64,000 nt of DNA from Aureobasidium sp. EXF-3400. Taxonomy: Eukaryota > Ascomycota > Dothideomycetes > Dothideales > Saccotheciaceae. Below, piece after piece: positions 34,434 through 45,300 of the stretch; position 1 is the stretch's first letter, and every line of letters begins with the position of its first letter. Below the pieces are notes generated by a model. The model was given only the letters and a program-made list of their open reading frames with translations, had not been told where the DNA came from and did not search any database. Location of the stretch: the NCBI GenBank assembly GCA_024195585.1, contig SWBL01000277.1, forward strand, positions 1 to 64,000. Direction: 5' to 3'. The translations under genes were made by a program, and so were the position numbers.

Positions 34434-34612
34434 TCCTTTTCTAAGGTTAGTTTGAGACGTTGCTGTGAGAAGTCTGGTTCAAGAAAGACATTGGTGGACA
34501 TGAAAAAGTCGGGGTGATGGTCCAAGCTTGTGACGATTGTCGGCTTGATGCAGCATGCATGATCGCATTCCACACGACTTTGGATTCGTTATACAGTGCT
34601 GATCAGGTTGAT
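34434..34612. promoter_or_regulatory. Short bidirectional promoter, JMJD7 / IMP1
   Basis: Only about 180 nt separate the two start codons, so both genes probably share one nucleosome-free region. No TATA element is evident. Confidence 0.45.
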
Positions 34613-35358
34613 ATGTTGCGACGACTTTTGTTCGCGCAACGAGGCGGCTTTTCTACGAGGATACCGACGACCGGGTTACGGCGGCGACACATTTCGACAT
34701 CAATCTTCGGATACACAATCTCGGGAACACCAAAAAGCATCACGCAACCTCGACAAGCACAAGGCCGAGGTGATGGCTTCCTGAATAGTGCAGGCGAAGG
34801 ATTCGGTCTTGGAATCGCAGTCCTTCTCTGTGCACATATATTTTTCGACCACGGCTACAGCTGGACGGGAACATGGGGGCCTTCAATGCTTCCCACTTTG
34901 AACGCCAGCGGCACCAGTGTTGTCATCTCCAAGTGGTACCGGCGCGGCCGTGGCATACAAGTCGGTGATATAGTGTCATACAAGCATCCCATACAGGGAG
35001 AGCTTACGACCATCAAGAGAGTCATTGGCATGCCGGGTGACTTTGTGCTTAGAGACACACCCGGCAAGGGAGATGGCACCATGCTACAGGTGAGCATCTA
35101 TCTCTGAACGGCTCAAAGGCTTTGCTGACGCAATGGTAATAGGTTCCTGTCGGCCACTGTTGGGTAGTCGGAGACAACCTGGCGGCTTCTCGCGACTCGA
35201 GAATGTATGGTCCAGTGCCTCTAGCTCTAGTCAAGGGCAAGGTGGTGGCTATCTGGAACAACTGGCTGGAGATGCCTCAACCAGTACACAACGATTTGAG
35301 AGACTACAAAAGCTTCGACGACGCCGAAGATGAGGTAGCCATGTCAAAAGGAGGTTGA
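34613..35358 (+). CDS. IMP1: Mitochondrial inner membrane protease subunit, Imp1-like (signal peptidase I family)
   Basis: Exons 34613-35089 and 35143-35358 (53-nt intron GTGAGC...AATAG) encode 230 residues. The N-terminus [16 protein letters not shown] is Arg-rich without acids, like a mitochondrial presequence, and decided the start. An in-frame ATG at 34517 would add a non-targeting stretch with acidic residues. The catalytic Ser lies in [11 protein letters not shown] and the catalytic Lys in [12 protein letters not shown]. The C-terminal box [23 protein letters not shown] is typical of S26 peptidases, and its DNxxxSxDSRxYGP form is closer to Imp1 than Imp2. The enzyme removes sorting signals of inner-membrane proteins in the intermembrane space. 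One hydrophobic segment ([14 protein letters not shown]) would be the anchor. Confidence 0.9.
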
Positions 35359-35629
35359 ACGAGGGAAGCGTCATCAAAAGCATGACAAGACAGCCAAACC
35401 CACAACCACAGCCTCTGGAAACAGAGAAGACAGGCCGCATCAGAGTCTGCGACCGCACAAGCACCACGTTCTACAAAGGATGAAAGATGGGCGAGACGAA
35501 CCATCCAAGACTCGCTCCTACGGGCTTGATTCAAATATACTGCGAGGACGCAAAGTGTTCCTCTGATGGATACAAGCTCCATGCGTGACGGACGAAGACT
35601 GGCGCTGGGTATATACACATTTTGATCCA

Positions 35630-36119
35630 TCACTTCTTACTGCTGCCGCTCTTGACCCATTCGGCAAACTCGCTGCGCTGACTTCTAATGTCGAGGAAGC
35701 CCTGTCTCTGCTCCAGCGCAGCGTAGGGGTTTCCCCTGGGCCCCAATGGATCTCCATTGATGGTCTCTGTCTTTGACGTCTTGTCCTTCTCCAGCTTGCC
35801 GGCCCAAACGCGCCATTGGATAGGCTTTAGATCCGGGCTGCCTACGACGATGCCGACGCAGAGCAGCAGAACGGCGACCAGTGTCTCAAGTGTAATGTCC
35901 AGCGGCAGATCAATGGTTGGGATGATGTATGAGTGAGCCGGGGACACGGCAGGGTTGCGAGCGAGTGTGGCTAGGGTTGAGTGTTCATGGGCACTGTAGA
36001 CACTGTGCAACGAGTCAGTCTCGAGCAAGACAAGCGCCGCCGACGGCGAGGTGAATAACGTACGCATGTGCCAAGAGCACAGCGCCAAAGATGTTCAGAG
36101 CGCTAGAAAGAAGAGCCAT
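35630..36119 (-). CDS. EMC5: ER membrane protein complex subunit 5
   Basis: Exons 36064-36119 and 35630-36002 (61-nt intron GTACGT...CACAG) give 142 residues. The protein opens with hydrophobic ALNIFGAVLLAHA, joined to VYSAHEHSTL, the conserved lumenal/loop motif of Emc5/MMGT. The second membrane helix is LETLVAVLLLCVGIVVGSP, followed by KPIQWRVWAGKLE and a cytosolic tail (GNPYAALEQRQGFLDIRSQRSEFAEWV). This is the usual two-helix Emc5 layout. EMC inserts tail-anchored and multi-pass proteins into the ER membrane. The subunit is sometimes named membrane magnesium transporter, but the complex role is better supported. It converges on IMP1 with a 271-nt gap. Confidence 0.9.
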
Positions 36120-36959
36120 GACGAGTGTGGATGGATTGAGAGGTGATGGTGTGGCCGACTTGGTGAAGCAGCTTTGCAACGAGCGAACGGTCAGGGCTGG
36201 TCCGAGAGAATTACAGAGCAAGAAAGGGAGCTATGGCGAGTGCCGGATGTCTGAGTCGGCTGAGCCCAGTCTGGCGCTGGAGAAACAAAAACCGTTGTTG
36301 CCGAAGATTGTCTACTACGAGACAGAAGAGGCATCCAGCCATGAGTGACGACCTGCGACCTGCCTCGCCAAGCTTTTCCGGGGAGAGCTGCTCCTTCCTC
36401 TCCTTCTTCCACCAGCACTTTCCCTTTCTTACACCTATCCTTCATCCATAATCAACATCTATCGTCTCGTTCGACCGCTACGGCATTTCGTCGTCCTAGG
36501 CTTCCCGCCTTTATCGATATCTGGCGGTAATAAAGTATGCCGACCGATTAGTGATCTTAAGTATTTGACCATGTGTCTGAGTTCAATTGCCGTCCCTTCA
36601 ACGTTCAAAACGCTCCATAGGTTCCAATTCGTTTCTGTTTGCCTACTTCCGGCTTCGTCTTGGCTCAAATTCCTAAGGGAAACTTCCTCTTGCACTCAAC
36701 TGCTGAGAAAACGTGCTGAAAATGTGTTCGTCACCCTGAACGGTAGGTGGATTACTCGGTCGTTATGAGACATGGCGCCGCCTCTACACGTGGGTACCTA
36801 TATACTGGGTAGGCCGCATATCTCCTCTCGTTATTTCCCACACATTCGCTCTCTCTGGACCAGGCCTTTCTCTTTCTCATACATTCACTCTCTTCGTGTC
36901 CGGCTCTTCTTGCCCCCACACACACACTCTCTCTCTCTTCAGGTCTACCCTTCGCCAAT
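36120..36959 (+). promoter_or_regulatory. Promoter and pyrimidine-rich leader of the secreted-protein gene
   Basis: 840 nt. TATATA at 36799-36804 is followed by a strongly CT/CA-rich tract (about 36830-36955, including a run of CACACACACTCTCTCTCTC) that ends at the ATG (36960). Such tracts are common in leaders of strongly expressed fungal genes. The EMC5 promoter must lie at the left end. Confidence 0.5.
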
Positions 36960-38873
36960 ATGCATATTCCAACTGTTCAGTCTCTCGTTTGCCTTTCTCT
37001 CCTCGCCTTTCCTTACGCAACTGCTGCTCCTCTCGATGAGAATCTATCGCCCAGAGCTGCTACAGCCTGCAACGCCAACGATGTCAAGACTGTCAACAAC
37101 AGCAACAAGCAGCCAGTGACTTACTGCAAGTCATGGCTTTCCAGCAAGAACTCGAAGTCTGCCGTCAAAGGATTGAACGTCGCCCAAGTCAGCAATGCCT
37201 GTAAATGCATCCAGGCTTCTGCTTCGTCTTCCTCTGTCGCCGCCGCAAAGAAGATGATAAGCACAAAGAAGATGTCGTCGTCCACCATCAGAACCACATC
37301 CTCGGCGAGAAAAACCACATCTTCTCTCAAAACGACATTGAAACAGGTTTCAATCTCGACGAGAGCGTCGTCCTCGACCAAAAGCTCGACTTCAACCAAG
37401 AAGACGAGTACCTCAAGCAAGCAATTGCCTACATCGAAGCCTTCGACATCATCAAAAACGTCAACATCACAAAAGGCCATCGTCAAGTCAACGGGTGTCA
37501 CCAGCAAGAAGTCAGCATCGACATCTGTGTCGACTAAGCAGAGCAGCAGCAGCTCTATATCAACAACCAAGATCTCTAGCCTTCCTACCTCGAGTTCATT
37601 CGTTCCATCTTCCGCTTCCTCAGCAACCACATCTTCAGGCTCTGGCACCTTTTCTGCAAGCATGTTCCCCATGGATGCTGTTACTAGCGTCACCGTCAAC
37701 CAAAAGGCTCCCACAGGTGTTTCAACGCGCTCTTCATCTAGCATCCAAACATCTTCGAGCACTGTTAACTCGAGTTCGACATCTTCACCGTCTGCCAATA
37801 CCAAAAATGTTCACGCTGGCGATAACATTATTGTCAACGGAATGTTCAGTCAAGGCTCCACCACCGGCTGGCATGGAGCCCGCGCTTTTGGCACCAAGTT
37901 TGGCATAGCTTCGCTCGCTGGCGATTCGAACTATGAAGCACTTGTAAGATACGCACTGGCTGCCAACGACAACGCGAGCGGTCAGCTCTATCAGAATGTC
38001 ACCATCCCAGCCAACTCGGCCTGGCAGCTCAACGCTGATGTCTACCTCAACTACCCAAACAGCCTTCCCGTCGGGGTGTCTTGCGTTGTCAAGTACAGTC
38101 TCGGCGATGACAGCATGATTCTCAAGCAATATGGTGTTGCCTCTGCAAGCGGTCCTGTTCTGTCCGACAGTGCTTCTGGCGTACTTTCGCAGGGCTTCAC
38201 TGGTCGTTTCATGATAGACACCTATTGCAACAGCGCCAGCTCTTCGGCAGCAAGCTTTGCCCTAGGCTTTGGCAACATCCAGCTTTACATCTCAGATGCC
38301 GGTAGTGCTTCCCAAGCCGCTGTAACCACGGCTGCCACTTCTGCCTCAAGTCCTTCGCCCACAACATCTTCGGCTGCAACAAGCACAACCAGTGCCAACA
38401 TGCTGACTAACGGTAACTTTGGCACAGGCGATTTCTCAAGCTGGGCTCTGTTCCGCCTGGGCAACCCTACCTTCGCCATCCAAGGCAACCCCGGTTCCTA
38501 CCTCGCGGTCATTAACTTCCCCGCTGGCGGTGATTCGAGTTCCCAAGCTGCTCTGCTGCAGCAGTCCGCGACTGCAAAGGCCGGCAAGACCTACACAGCC
38601 TCAATGGGTCTTGTGCTCAACTTCTCTTCTGGTCTCGCTAATGACGGCTCCACTTGCAGTCTGCAACTCTACTTTGTTGATTCCAACGGTTTCGGTGTTT
38701 CGTTTGCGCAGACATCGTACAAGTATGGCGATGCGGCGTTCCAGAGCATTAGTGGCAGTGGCTCGGTGAACAATGGTTTCGATGGCAATCTCAATATTTT
38801 GATCAGGTGTTACGGTAGCGCAAAGGCAATTCTTGCTGGTGTTGAGGATGTACAGCTTTTCGAGTCTTCTTAG
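36960..38873 (+). CDS. Secreted Ser/Thr-rich protein with two related C-terminal modules
   Basis: 637 residues, intronless. A signal peptide (MHIPTVQSLVCLSLLAFPYATAA) is followed by a short Cys-containing module with four Cys (CNAND, YCKSW, ACKCI). A Ser/Thr/Lys-rich linker of about 200 residues, probably heavily O-glycosylated, comes next. Two related globular modules follow. Module 1 starts DNIIVNGMFSQGSTTGWHG and module 2 starts ANMLTNGNFGTGDFSSWAL. They share the pattern N-G-x-F...W, then aliphatic strands and a final Cys/Gly-rich strand ending in VQLF or IQLY. This fits a carbohydrate-binding (CenC/galactose-binding-like) beta-sandwich, inferred from pattern only. A second Ser/Thr linker separates the modules. 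No GPI signal is seen at the C-terminus. Likely cell-wall or extracellular. Confidence 0.85.
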   Translation: MHIPTVQSLVCLSLLAFPYATAAPLDENLSPRAATACNANDVKTVNNSNKQPVTYCKSWLSSKNSKSAVKGLNVAQVSNACKCIQASASSSSVAAAKKMISTKKMSSSTIRTTSSARKTTSSLKTTLKQVSISTRASSSTKSSTSTKKTSTSSKQLPTSKPSTSSKTSTSQKAIVKSTGVTSKKSASTSVSTKQSSSSSISTTKISSLPTSSSFVPSSASSATTSSGSGTFSASMFPMDAVTSVTVNQKAPTGVSTRSSSSIQTSSSTVNSSSTSSPSANTKNVHAGDNIIVNGMFSQGSTTGWHGARAFGTKFGIASLAGDSNYEALVRYALAANDNASGQLYQNVTIPANSAWQLNADVYLNYPNSLPVGVSCVVKYSLGDDSMILKQYGVASASGPVLSDSASGVLSQGFTGRFMIDTYCNSASSSAASFALGFGNIQLYISDAGSASQAAVTTAATSASSPSPTTSSAATSTTSANMLTNGNFGTGDFSSWALFRLGNPTFAIQGNPGSYLAVINFPAGGDSSSQAALLQQSATAKAGKTYTASMGLVLNFSSGLANDGSTCSLQLYFVDSNGFGVSFAQTSYKYGDAAFQSISGSGSVNNGFDGNLNILIRCYGSAKAILAGVEDVQLFESS

Positions 38874-39042
38874 ATGATGATTGTTTTTCTCTTTTCTCGC
38901 TTTTTTCCATAGACAAATCGTTTCTCGGCTTTGATTCGTGTTCTTTTCTTCCAATTGATTCTCTGTTCTCTGAATCTCTTGAACTTTGTGTATTTGAGAC
39001 TAGACGTTTGGGCCTGTACATTTGTGAATCTGCAATTCAGCT

Positions 39043-39729
39043 TCAATGACCAAGCTCTTCCTTCCGCTCTCTAACATCTGTGACACCCTTCACATCTTCA
39101 TAGCCTTCAGGCATGACTTCTGGACCTGTGAAATAGCACGTGTGACATCGATACTTTTCGTCTTCGGGTCCTTGCTGTTTCTGGCTGTCTACAATCTGCT
39201 TATCATCCGTGCTTTGGCGCTGTTTCCACCTAAAGTGAGGAAATGGTCAGCATGATTCGAAGTGTTTGTATTCCAAAGCCACTTGCCAAAGTTTGAACCC
39301 TCCAAATCTGGTTGCCACGCATTTATCACATGAATGCTGAACCCTCTGCTCGTACAGGACAGGCACATGCGATTTCCATGGCAAGCTCTGCATCAAACAC
39401 GTATCCCGTTTCAAAGCAGCATACACCATCTTTCGAAGTCTGAGGACAGAGTCCTGGAGGTAGTGTTTTTTGGCTTCCTTGCGATAGTACTCGAGGGTAT
39501 CTTTCCTGTTCCCCTTGTGCCATTTGCGCTTGCGATCGCGAAACTCTGGGTCGGTTTCGTATCTTATCCGTCTCAATTGGTTTTCTCGATCCATCTGTGA
39601 ACGTCTCTTGACTGGGTCGGAAGAGAGTCTCTTGGCCTCATGAGATGTCGAGAATGTCCGTAATCGACTTGTTGCGGATGTTAAGACTGATCTGAGACTA
39701 CCCAACTGCCAGAATGGTTGAAGAGACAT
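39043..39729 (-). CDS. Probable mitochondrial zinc-ribbon protein with a GC-AG intron
   Basis: Exons 39287-39729 and 39043-39229, joined across a 57-nt intron that starts GCAAGT and ends TTTAG, give 209 residues. Exon 1 has an Arg/Ser-rich, acid-free start (MSLQPFWQLGSLRSVLTSATSRLRTFSTS) like a mitochondrial presequence, then a very basic helical region (RRIRYETDPEFRDRKRKWHKG) and HSCDKC. Exon 2 supplies YRCHTCY, so the two CxxC pairs form a zinc ribbon only if the GC-AG intron is removed. Without splicing the frame stops 12 codons later. Another in-frame ATG at 39798 would extend the N-terminus by 23 residues. I do not recognise the family; the basic region suggests nucleic-acid or ribosome binding. 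Confidence 0.7.
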
Positions 39730-40243
39730 CTTTGCTGAGCACAGTTGCTGCCTGACGCAAAGACCAATTGTACCATGGGGCTCCGTGAGTCGAGCCACTT
39801 CTTCAATGGTGGAAAGCGATTGTCAATTTGTGACTTTTGAGTTATCTTGACCAAACAACAATGAGCCACGATTCCCTCAACTGACAATCAACGTACATGA
39901 GATATTGGACATACATCCACACGAAGAGGCACTTACAGTATGCGTACGATAGATAACCACTCTGGCAGATTGAAAGTGTCGTCCTATTTGCTGGTAACGG
40001 CGTTATTGTCTGATATGAGGTCGACAAAAGGTTTTGGAAGGAGGTGTTAGGGTCTCCCGGCCAACCAACGAGCGGGTCAGGGTTGTACCTTCTATCTAAG
40101 GGATCTCGAAACAACAGCTTACTGACCATGGCCAAGAATTAAAGGAAGAGATGAGTAAACTCAACTTTGCATGCACAAACGAGTATTTGATAGATCAAGT
40201 ATGTAAGAAGCCAATTCGGCAATCCTGTTACCAATGTCTCCGC
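39730..40243. other. Intergenic region
   Basis: About 510 nt between the zinc-ribbon gene start and the CWF19 stop, both on the minus strand. No additional feature recognised. Confidence 0.35.
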
Positions 40244-42361
40244 TCAACCCATCAGCACGCTTGTCCAATCGAACTTCTCCCAGCGTTTCCTAAAGCTTTC
40301 AACTCTAGGATCTTGTCTAATCCATCTCCCCTGCTTCTTGATGATCTCCGGTCCCTTCCTCAGCATGCCTCCGATGACCTCTCTTGCAAAAAGATCGCCC
40401 TTGGGCCATCTGCGCTCGTCTTCGATTACATGACCTAATCCTCCATCTAGGTTGAACCAGACGTGGAAGTAGGGCATCTCCTTGACCAGACTCTTTCTGA
40501 ATGCCTGTTTGCCATATCCTGCACGTTGCGAATTCGCAAGAGTATCAATGAGTTTCTTATGCTGACTCCACTCTTCGTCGGCACTAAGGATAGCCTCTTT
40601 GAAGAAAGCAGGCGCGTTGTCAGCGAGATGAAGAGGCACAGGCACGGCGAAGAGCGCTGCATGACCACGTCGACTGTGCATGTGAGCTGCGTTCTCGTAA
40701 AAGACTACACCCTTGTCGCGTTCGTAGTACATGCGAGTTAGGCTTTTCATGAAGTTCCGAATCTCCTCCCATTCGTCGTCGTCGCATTCCAGTAGATTGA
40801 GACGATGCTGGATGGGCACAATGACAGCGCCGCCAGCCGCGAGCTCGGGTTCTGTCTGCAAAGTCATATAAACCCTGGTGGCGAGAGAGAGTATGGGTGC
40901 TGCTGGCGGCGTATTCGTATCTTCGTGGTGGCACAATGGACACGAGTCGAGGATCTTTTGCATCTTCTGGAAGTCTCCGATGGCAGTATTGCGCAGGTTG
41001 ATCTCCGACTTGCCAACGCGTCTGGCTAGCTTGCTGGCATTCTCATCCATGTAATCGAGATCGTCAGTAAACTTTGCGTCTTTAGCAATCCGCTCTGCGA
41101 AGGCTTTGCCCTCACCGCCAGCCATACCGCGAGTGCGTCTTTCTTGACGAACCATGTCTTCAATGCTCATATCCTCGTTCTCCTCGACATGACCACGTTC
41201 GCGGCCACGCTTGTTCTCAATGTGCTTTACTTCACCTCCACGACCACCGGCAAGCATACGGTTCTCGACCGCACTCAAGACAACTACATCTGATTGTTTG
41301 TTGTTGGCAGCAGAAGCAGTAGCAGCAGCTTCATACTCGGCCTCCAGAGCATCAACATTGGGTGCTTTACGCAACTTGGCCTTCATCAATTGGGCTTTGA
41401 GTTTGTTCAGAGCGGTTTGATCCAGGGCTAAGGTTGTGGCTGGTGGGAGAGCCTCGTCCATGACTTGACCCTGATTCTGATTTGCATGTTGTGGCACAGG
41501 GATATTGGCAGCAGGTTCGGGTGATTGGCGGTGCAGACCAGCTTTTTGTTTGCGCTCAGCATACAACTCACCGCTAGGCTTTTCGAGGCCGACATAGTCG
41601 TTTCCGTACATTTGGCGGCGGTCCAATTCACGTTCTTCTTCACGGGCATCGTCAAAGTCCCTCAAAGAGCCAAAGCGTTCCAAGGCAACGTCGTCTTCAG
41701 ATCGACCCGACTCTTTGGCTTGACGGTAGACAGCGTTCAGCTTGGTCATACGCCATTGAGAACCTTGGTCGCCGAAGGTGTAGGTCACGTCGTGATGAAT
41801 GGGTTCATCATGTGCAAGCGGGGCATCTTGTACCTCTTCGTCTTCTTCTTGTAGGTCTCTTGCGAGTTGATCTAAGTCCTGGCGATGTATCTTGGTATCG
41901 AGTTGTTGTTTTGCTGAGACGAACTGTGAAGGGGGAGATTTGGGGCGTTGTCTCTGAACGTAGTCGACATTTAGTGACGAGGGAGCTTCCATCCACGTAT
42001 CACGCTTCAGGTTCGCGTTGGCTGCAGCTTCCAGTTGTGTGTCGAGAAGGTCTTCTGCCGGTGGTGCAGTCATGGCCTCCTTCTCTACCCAGTCGTCCTC
42101 TTCAACAAGGTCCTCCTGAGGCGGCGCTGGTCGGGGTGAGCGACTGCGCCTTCGCTTGGAGTGGCGGTCTCTTCGATCGTCTTCATCGTCTCTCTCGCGG
42201 TGATGGCGGCGCTTGTGTCTAGAGTCCGAGTCGTCGTGGCGCGATGAGCGGTGGTGATGGCTGTGACGTCGTCGGTCGTCGTCTTTCCTGCTGTGTCGCT
42301 TGCCCTCGGACTCGTTGGTCTTGTTGGCTGCTAGTTCTTTTTCAAAATCTTCAAGGCCCAT
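40244..42361 (-). CDS. CWF19: Spliceosomal protein Cwf19 (CWF19L2 type)
   Basis: 705 residues, single exon. The N-terminal 90 residues are an RS/RD/His-rich low-complexity tail (for example HSKRRRSRSPRP). A charged helical middle follows (TYTFGDQGSQWRMTKLNAVYRQAKESGRS and SIEDMVRQERR). The C-terminal half has both CwfJ domains. The first has CPLCHHED and a HIT-like region with IVPIQHRLNLLECDDDEWEE; the second has PYFHVWFNLDGGLGHVIEDE. The metallophosphoesterase-like N-domain of the paralogue Drn1/CWF19L1 is absent, so this is the CWF19L2/Cwf19 branch. In fission yeast and human it belongs to the late, post-catalytic (intron lariat) spliceosome. That the gene itself is intronless is worth noting. 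Confidence 0.93.
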   Translation of the reverse strand: MGLEDFEKELAANKTNESEGKRHSRKDDDRRRHSHHHRSSRHDDSDSRHKRRHHRERDDEDDRRDRHSKRRRSRSPRPAPPQEDLVEEDDWVEKEAMTAPPAEDLLDTQLEAAANANLKRDTWMEAPSSLNVDYVQRQRPKSPPSQFVSAKQQLDTKIHRQDLDQLARDLQEEDEEVQDAPLAHDEPIHHDVTYTFGDQGSQWRMTKLNAVYRQAKESGRSEDDVALERFGSLRDFDDAREEERELDRRQMYGNDYVGLEKPSGELYAERKQKAGLHRQSPEPAANIPVPQHANQNQGQVMDEALPPATTLALDQTALNKLKAQLMKAKLRKAPNVDALEAEYEAAATASAANNKQSDVVVLSAVENRMLAGGRGGEVKHIENKRGRERGHVEENEDMSIEDMVRQERRTRGMAGGEGKAFAERIAKDAKFTDDLDYMDENASKLARRVGKSEINLRNTAIGDFQKMQKILDSCPLCHHEDTNTPPAAPILSLATRVYMTLQTEPELAAGGAVIVPIQHRLNLLECDDDEWEEIRNFMKSLTRMYYERDKGVVFYENAAHMHSRRGHAALFAVPVPLHLADNAPAFFKEAILSADEEWSQHKKLIDTLANSQRAGYGKQAFRKSLVKEMPYFHVWFNLDGGLGHVIEDERRWPKGDLFAREVIGGMLRKGPEIIKKQGRWIRQDPRVESFRKRWEKFDWTSVLMG

Positions 42362-45300
42362 GGTTGGTGTATTTCACTGCTGAGGGTCGGTCATGGTTCA
42401 AAAACTTGACGAGCTTCAATGCGACACTTTGGGGAAGTCGCGAATGACGCGCGCCTGTGGCCAGTGCAGTTTTTCTACCTACGCTGTGCGCCAACAAGCA
42501 ATAACCATTCACTTGGTATACTCAGACGCTCTGCGTCAACTACACACACCACCGCATCCAAAAGTGCTGTGCCGTCGCTATACCAACGCACCTGTAGAGA
42601 GTCACCACCATGGCGCTCGACCTTGTCCCCGCTCACCTGCTTTTAGTCTCGTTCACGCAGTACGGGTCATGTCCAATCTATCTTCCACTCCGCCACTATA
42701 TGCTGCTTGCTTACCATAGCACCTCGACACGTTTCTGCTCCGCATTGCACAGCGAACATGTGCTGACGGTACCGCCTTGTCCGTAACATGCAACCCCATT
42801 ATCAATTCAATTTATCCACCTACCTTGACCCTGCCGACGAGTCCCCACCTGCGGACTTGGATCCTCCTGCACCGTCAGCTCGTTCGTCATCGACCTGCTT
42901 TCGAAAATCTGCAATGTCCCGACTCTCACCTGATGAGTTAGTTACCTCATGTCGAAGGCCTCTCTGGTCTGGCCCTTCTGGAGAAGTCTAGACCTGTATC
43001 AACCTGTAGTTCCATGTCATGACAGCTCGCCAAAAGGTGAGCGCACACGGCTGTCATGCTCACTCACCTTCGGGACACATGTCATAGTATTGCTCTTACC
43101 GGATGCTGCCGCACGAGAGCGGCCGGTTCGTATCGCCTTCATTATGGAGCCTTCATGCGTCACATGTCGGAGACTGAATCCGCCTTCCTGCCATTCGCGA
43201 CAAATTCGACCCAGTTGCATGCCAATCTACGGAGTAGAAATTGGGCCATGTCGCTGCTACCTCCGCCGTCGGCACTTGCAAGGGCAAAACTGAGACCGTC
43301 TAGCGGCGGCACCAACGCTCCGTCTCTGTTGTGCATGAGAGCCATTTACCAATTCCACTGTGCGCTAGAGTCACCACTACCCTCTGATGGTCGCAACGTC
43401 AGAGGGAACGCTAATGACTGTGGACCGCAGATTTTGGTGGCTTCAGTCCTCGCGTCGACGCGCCTGCGCGACTCGCATGTTTGCGTTCGCGCAGCAGATT
43501 TGTTACGCTTGTGTATGCTATCACCCATGGACCAAACAATGGCCTAGTACGAGAACGACAGGCAGGATCTCGTCTGCTGCCCAACCCTGATCCAGGACTG
43601 CCGCTTGACCGCCAGGCCGTTGCATTACACATTTGCGACGGCGGAGCTCTCTCCCTGCGGCTTTGGTGAAGCTTTTTGGCGATATTCCTTTGCCAGCGCC
43701 ACGATGCGTAGCTATGTGGAGGAACATGCGCCGTAAAGGATGTTTGTGGCAATGAGACCCCTGGTGTGCGGACCCTCCTCCGCCTGGATAATAAATCAGG
43801 CGGGACGCGAGTCCGAGCTAGAGGAGCCGCGGAGACGAAGCAGAAGGATTGCCATAACCATTCTTCATGTCGTTGGTGGTGGTGAGTTGTAGATTAGGTC
43901 GACGCAAGGGATTGACATGGCAAGTCCGAGATCACGCGAGACGTGTATGCCAATAGTTGAATATGGTAGAGTACGAGAGCCGCACGTGTCGTTATCCGGT
44001 ACCAATTTACGAGCCCTGATACGGACCTGGCTCCGGCAGCCAGTCAAACCTTTGCTCCAGTGTGGGGCTATACAGCGTGGACATATATGCTTGACCAGCA
44101 CGAAGCTATGTAGTCACTGTACATCAGCTAGCGTGTGCAGACTCTTCAGAGTCTCGTCCTGACTCTTGAGTTGCGTATCCGCACGATGTTGTCCATATTT
44201 GCAATCCTGGTGTTTCGCCTAGACGGGTCGGGAGACTCTAGTCGCTCAAGCAAGAGCGGCATAAATTTGTTGATGCACAAAGACGCTAGCCGGTGATTGC
44301 TAGCTGTGAACACCATGGTGCCGTGAACCATGTGCCTCAAGAGTCAGAGTTCTCACACGCGAGTATCCAACGTGATTAATATCCTAACCTGTTGCCAGTT
44401 GGGCTAGAGGAAGTACCTCCTTGACGCGAAAGCGAGTGAACCGGACATGCGTTAACTCCGCAAGTTGTACAAACTCCCAGTTGTCGACCACACGCTCTTG
44501 ATTACACACACAGAGCATTCGCAGTGACATGCAAAAGAGTTTATAGCGCGGGGTCGACGCGGCGGACTTGACGTTGTGTTGCCCGAGATCTATGACATCA
44601 GCGCATCTCGGAGAACGAGGATTTACAATATCAAATACTCGGATATTGGTAGAAAAGCAGATGGCTCTGTGGTATGCCGATCCATTGTAGAGTCGTGGTG
44701 TGGAACGTCTGCAGAACAAGCACGGAAAGTTCCTATGCAGGTTGTGAATGGCCATGATCCGCACACTGGGTATTGTCGACATGCCCATCCGCATTGCATG
44801 TGCTAGCGTAGACAAGAAGGGGCAGTCGTAAGACTGTTTTCCAATCAACAGTCAGGGAGGGGAGAGTACGATAAACGCAAACAACCCACCAAACCGGAAG
44901 GTGGTTGAATCGTGGATCGATAGCGTATGAATCAGTTCTGCAGAGTTTTACCACATGCCATCGAGATCTGTTTCCAGAGAAATCAAAGGATGAACCTACC
45001 AAGGAGGCTAACAGACGGAACGGTATTATACAAATCGTTAGCACAGGAGCCCTGACCCACGTGCGGAGAGCGTGAAGTCGTCGTCCAAACAGTATGGCAT
45101 CGTAAGCGACATGGGGAAGCCATGGTGCTGTCCCAGCTCACGTTATTGGCTTGCAAGTGGATCTTGGATGGGAGTTTGAGCACACGCACGATATCCGGCG
45201 AGATGCGGTGGAGACCAACGAGTCGCAGCTGCAAGATCTGTAACATCTGCTTCTCGTATGCACTCGGCAGAGCAAGAGATCGATCGAACACCATTCAAGG

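Noticed and set aside
37121..37804. 227-codon minus-strand frame
   Set aside because: Antisense to the Ser/Thr-rich linker of the secreted protein; an acidic/Leu/Val composition is expected from complementing such repeats.
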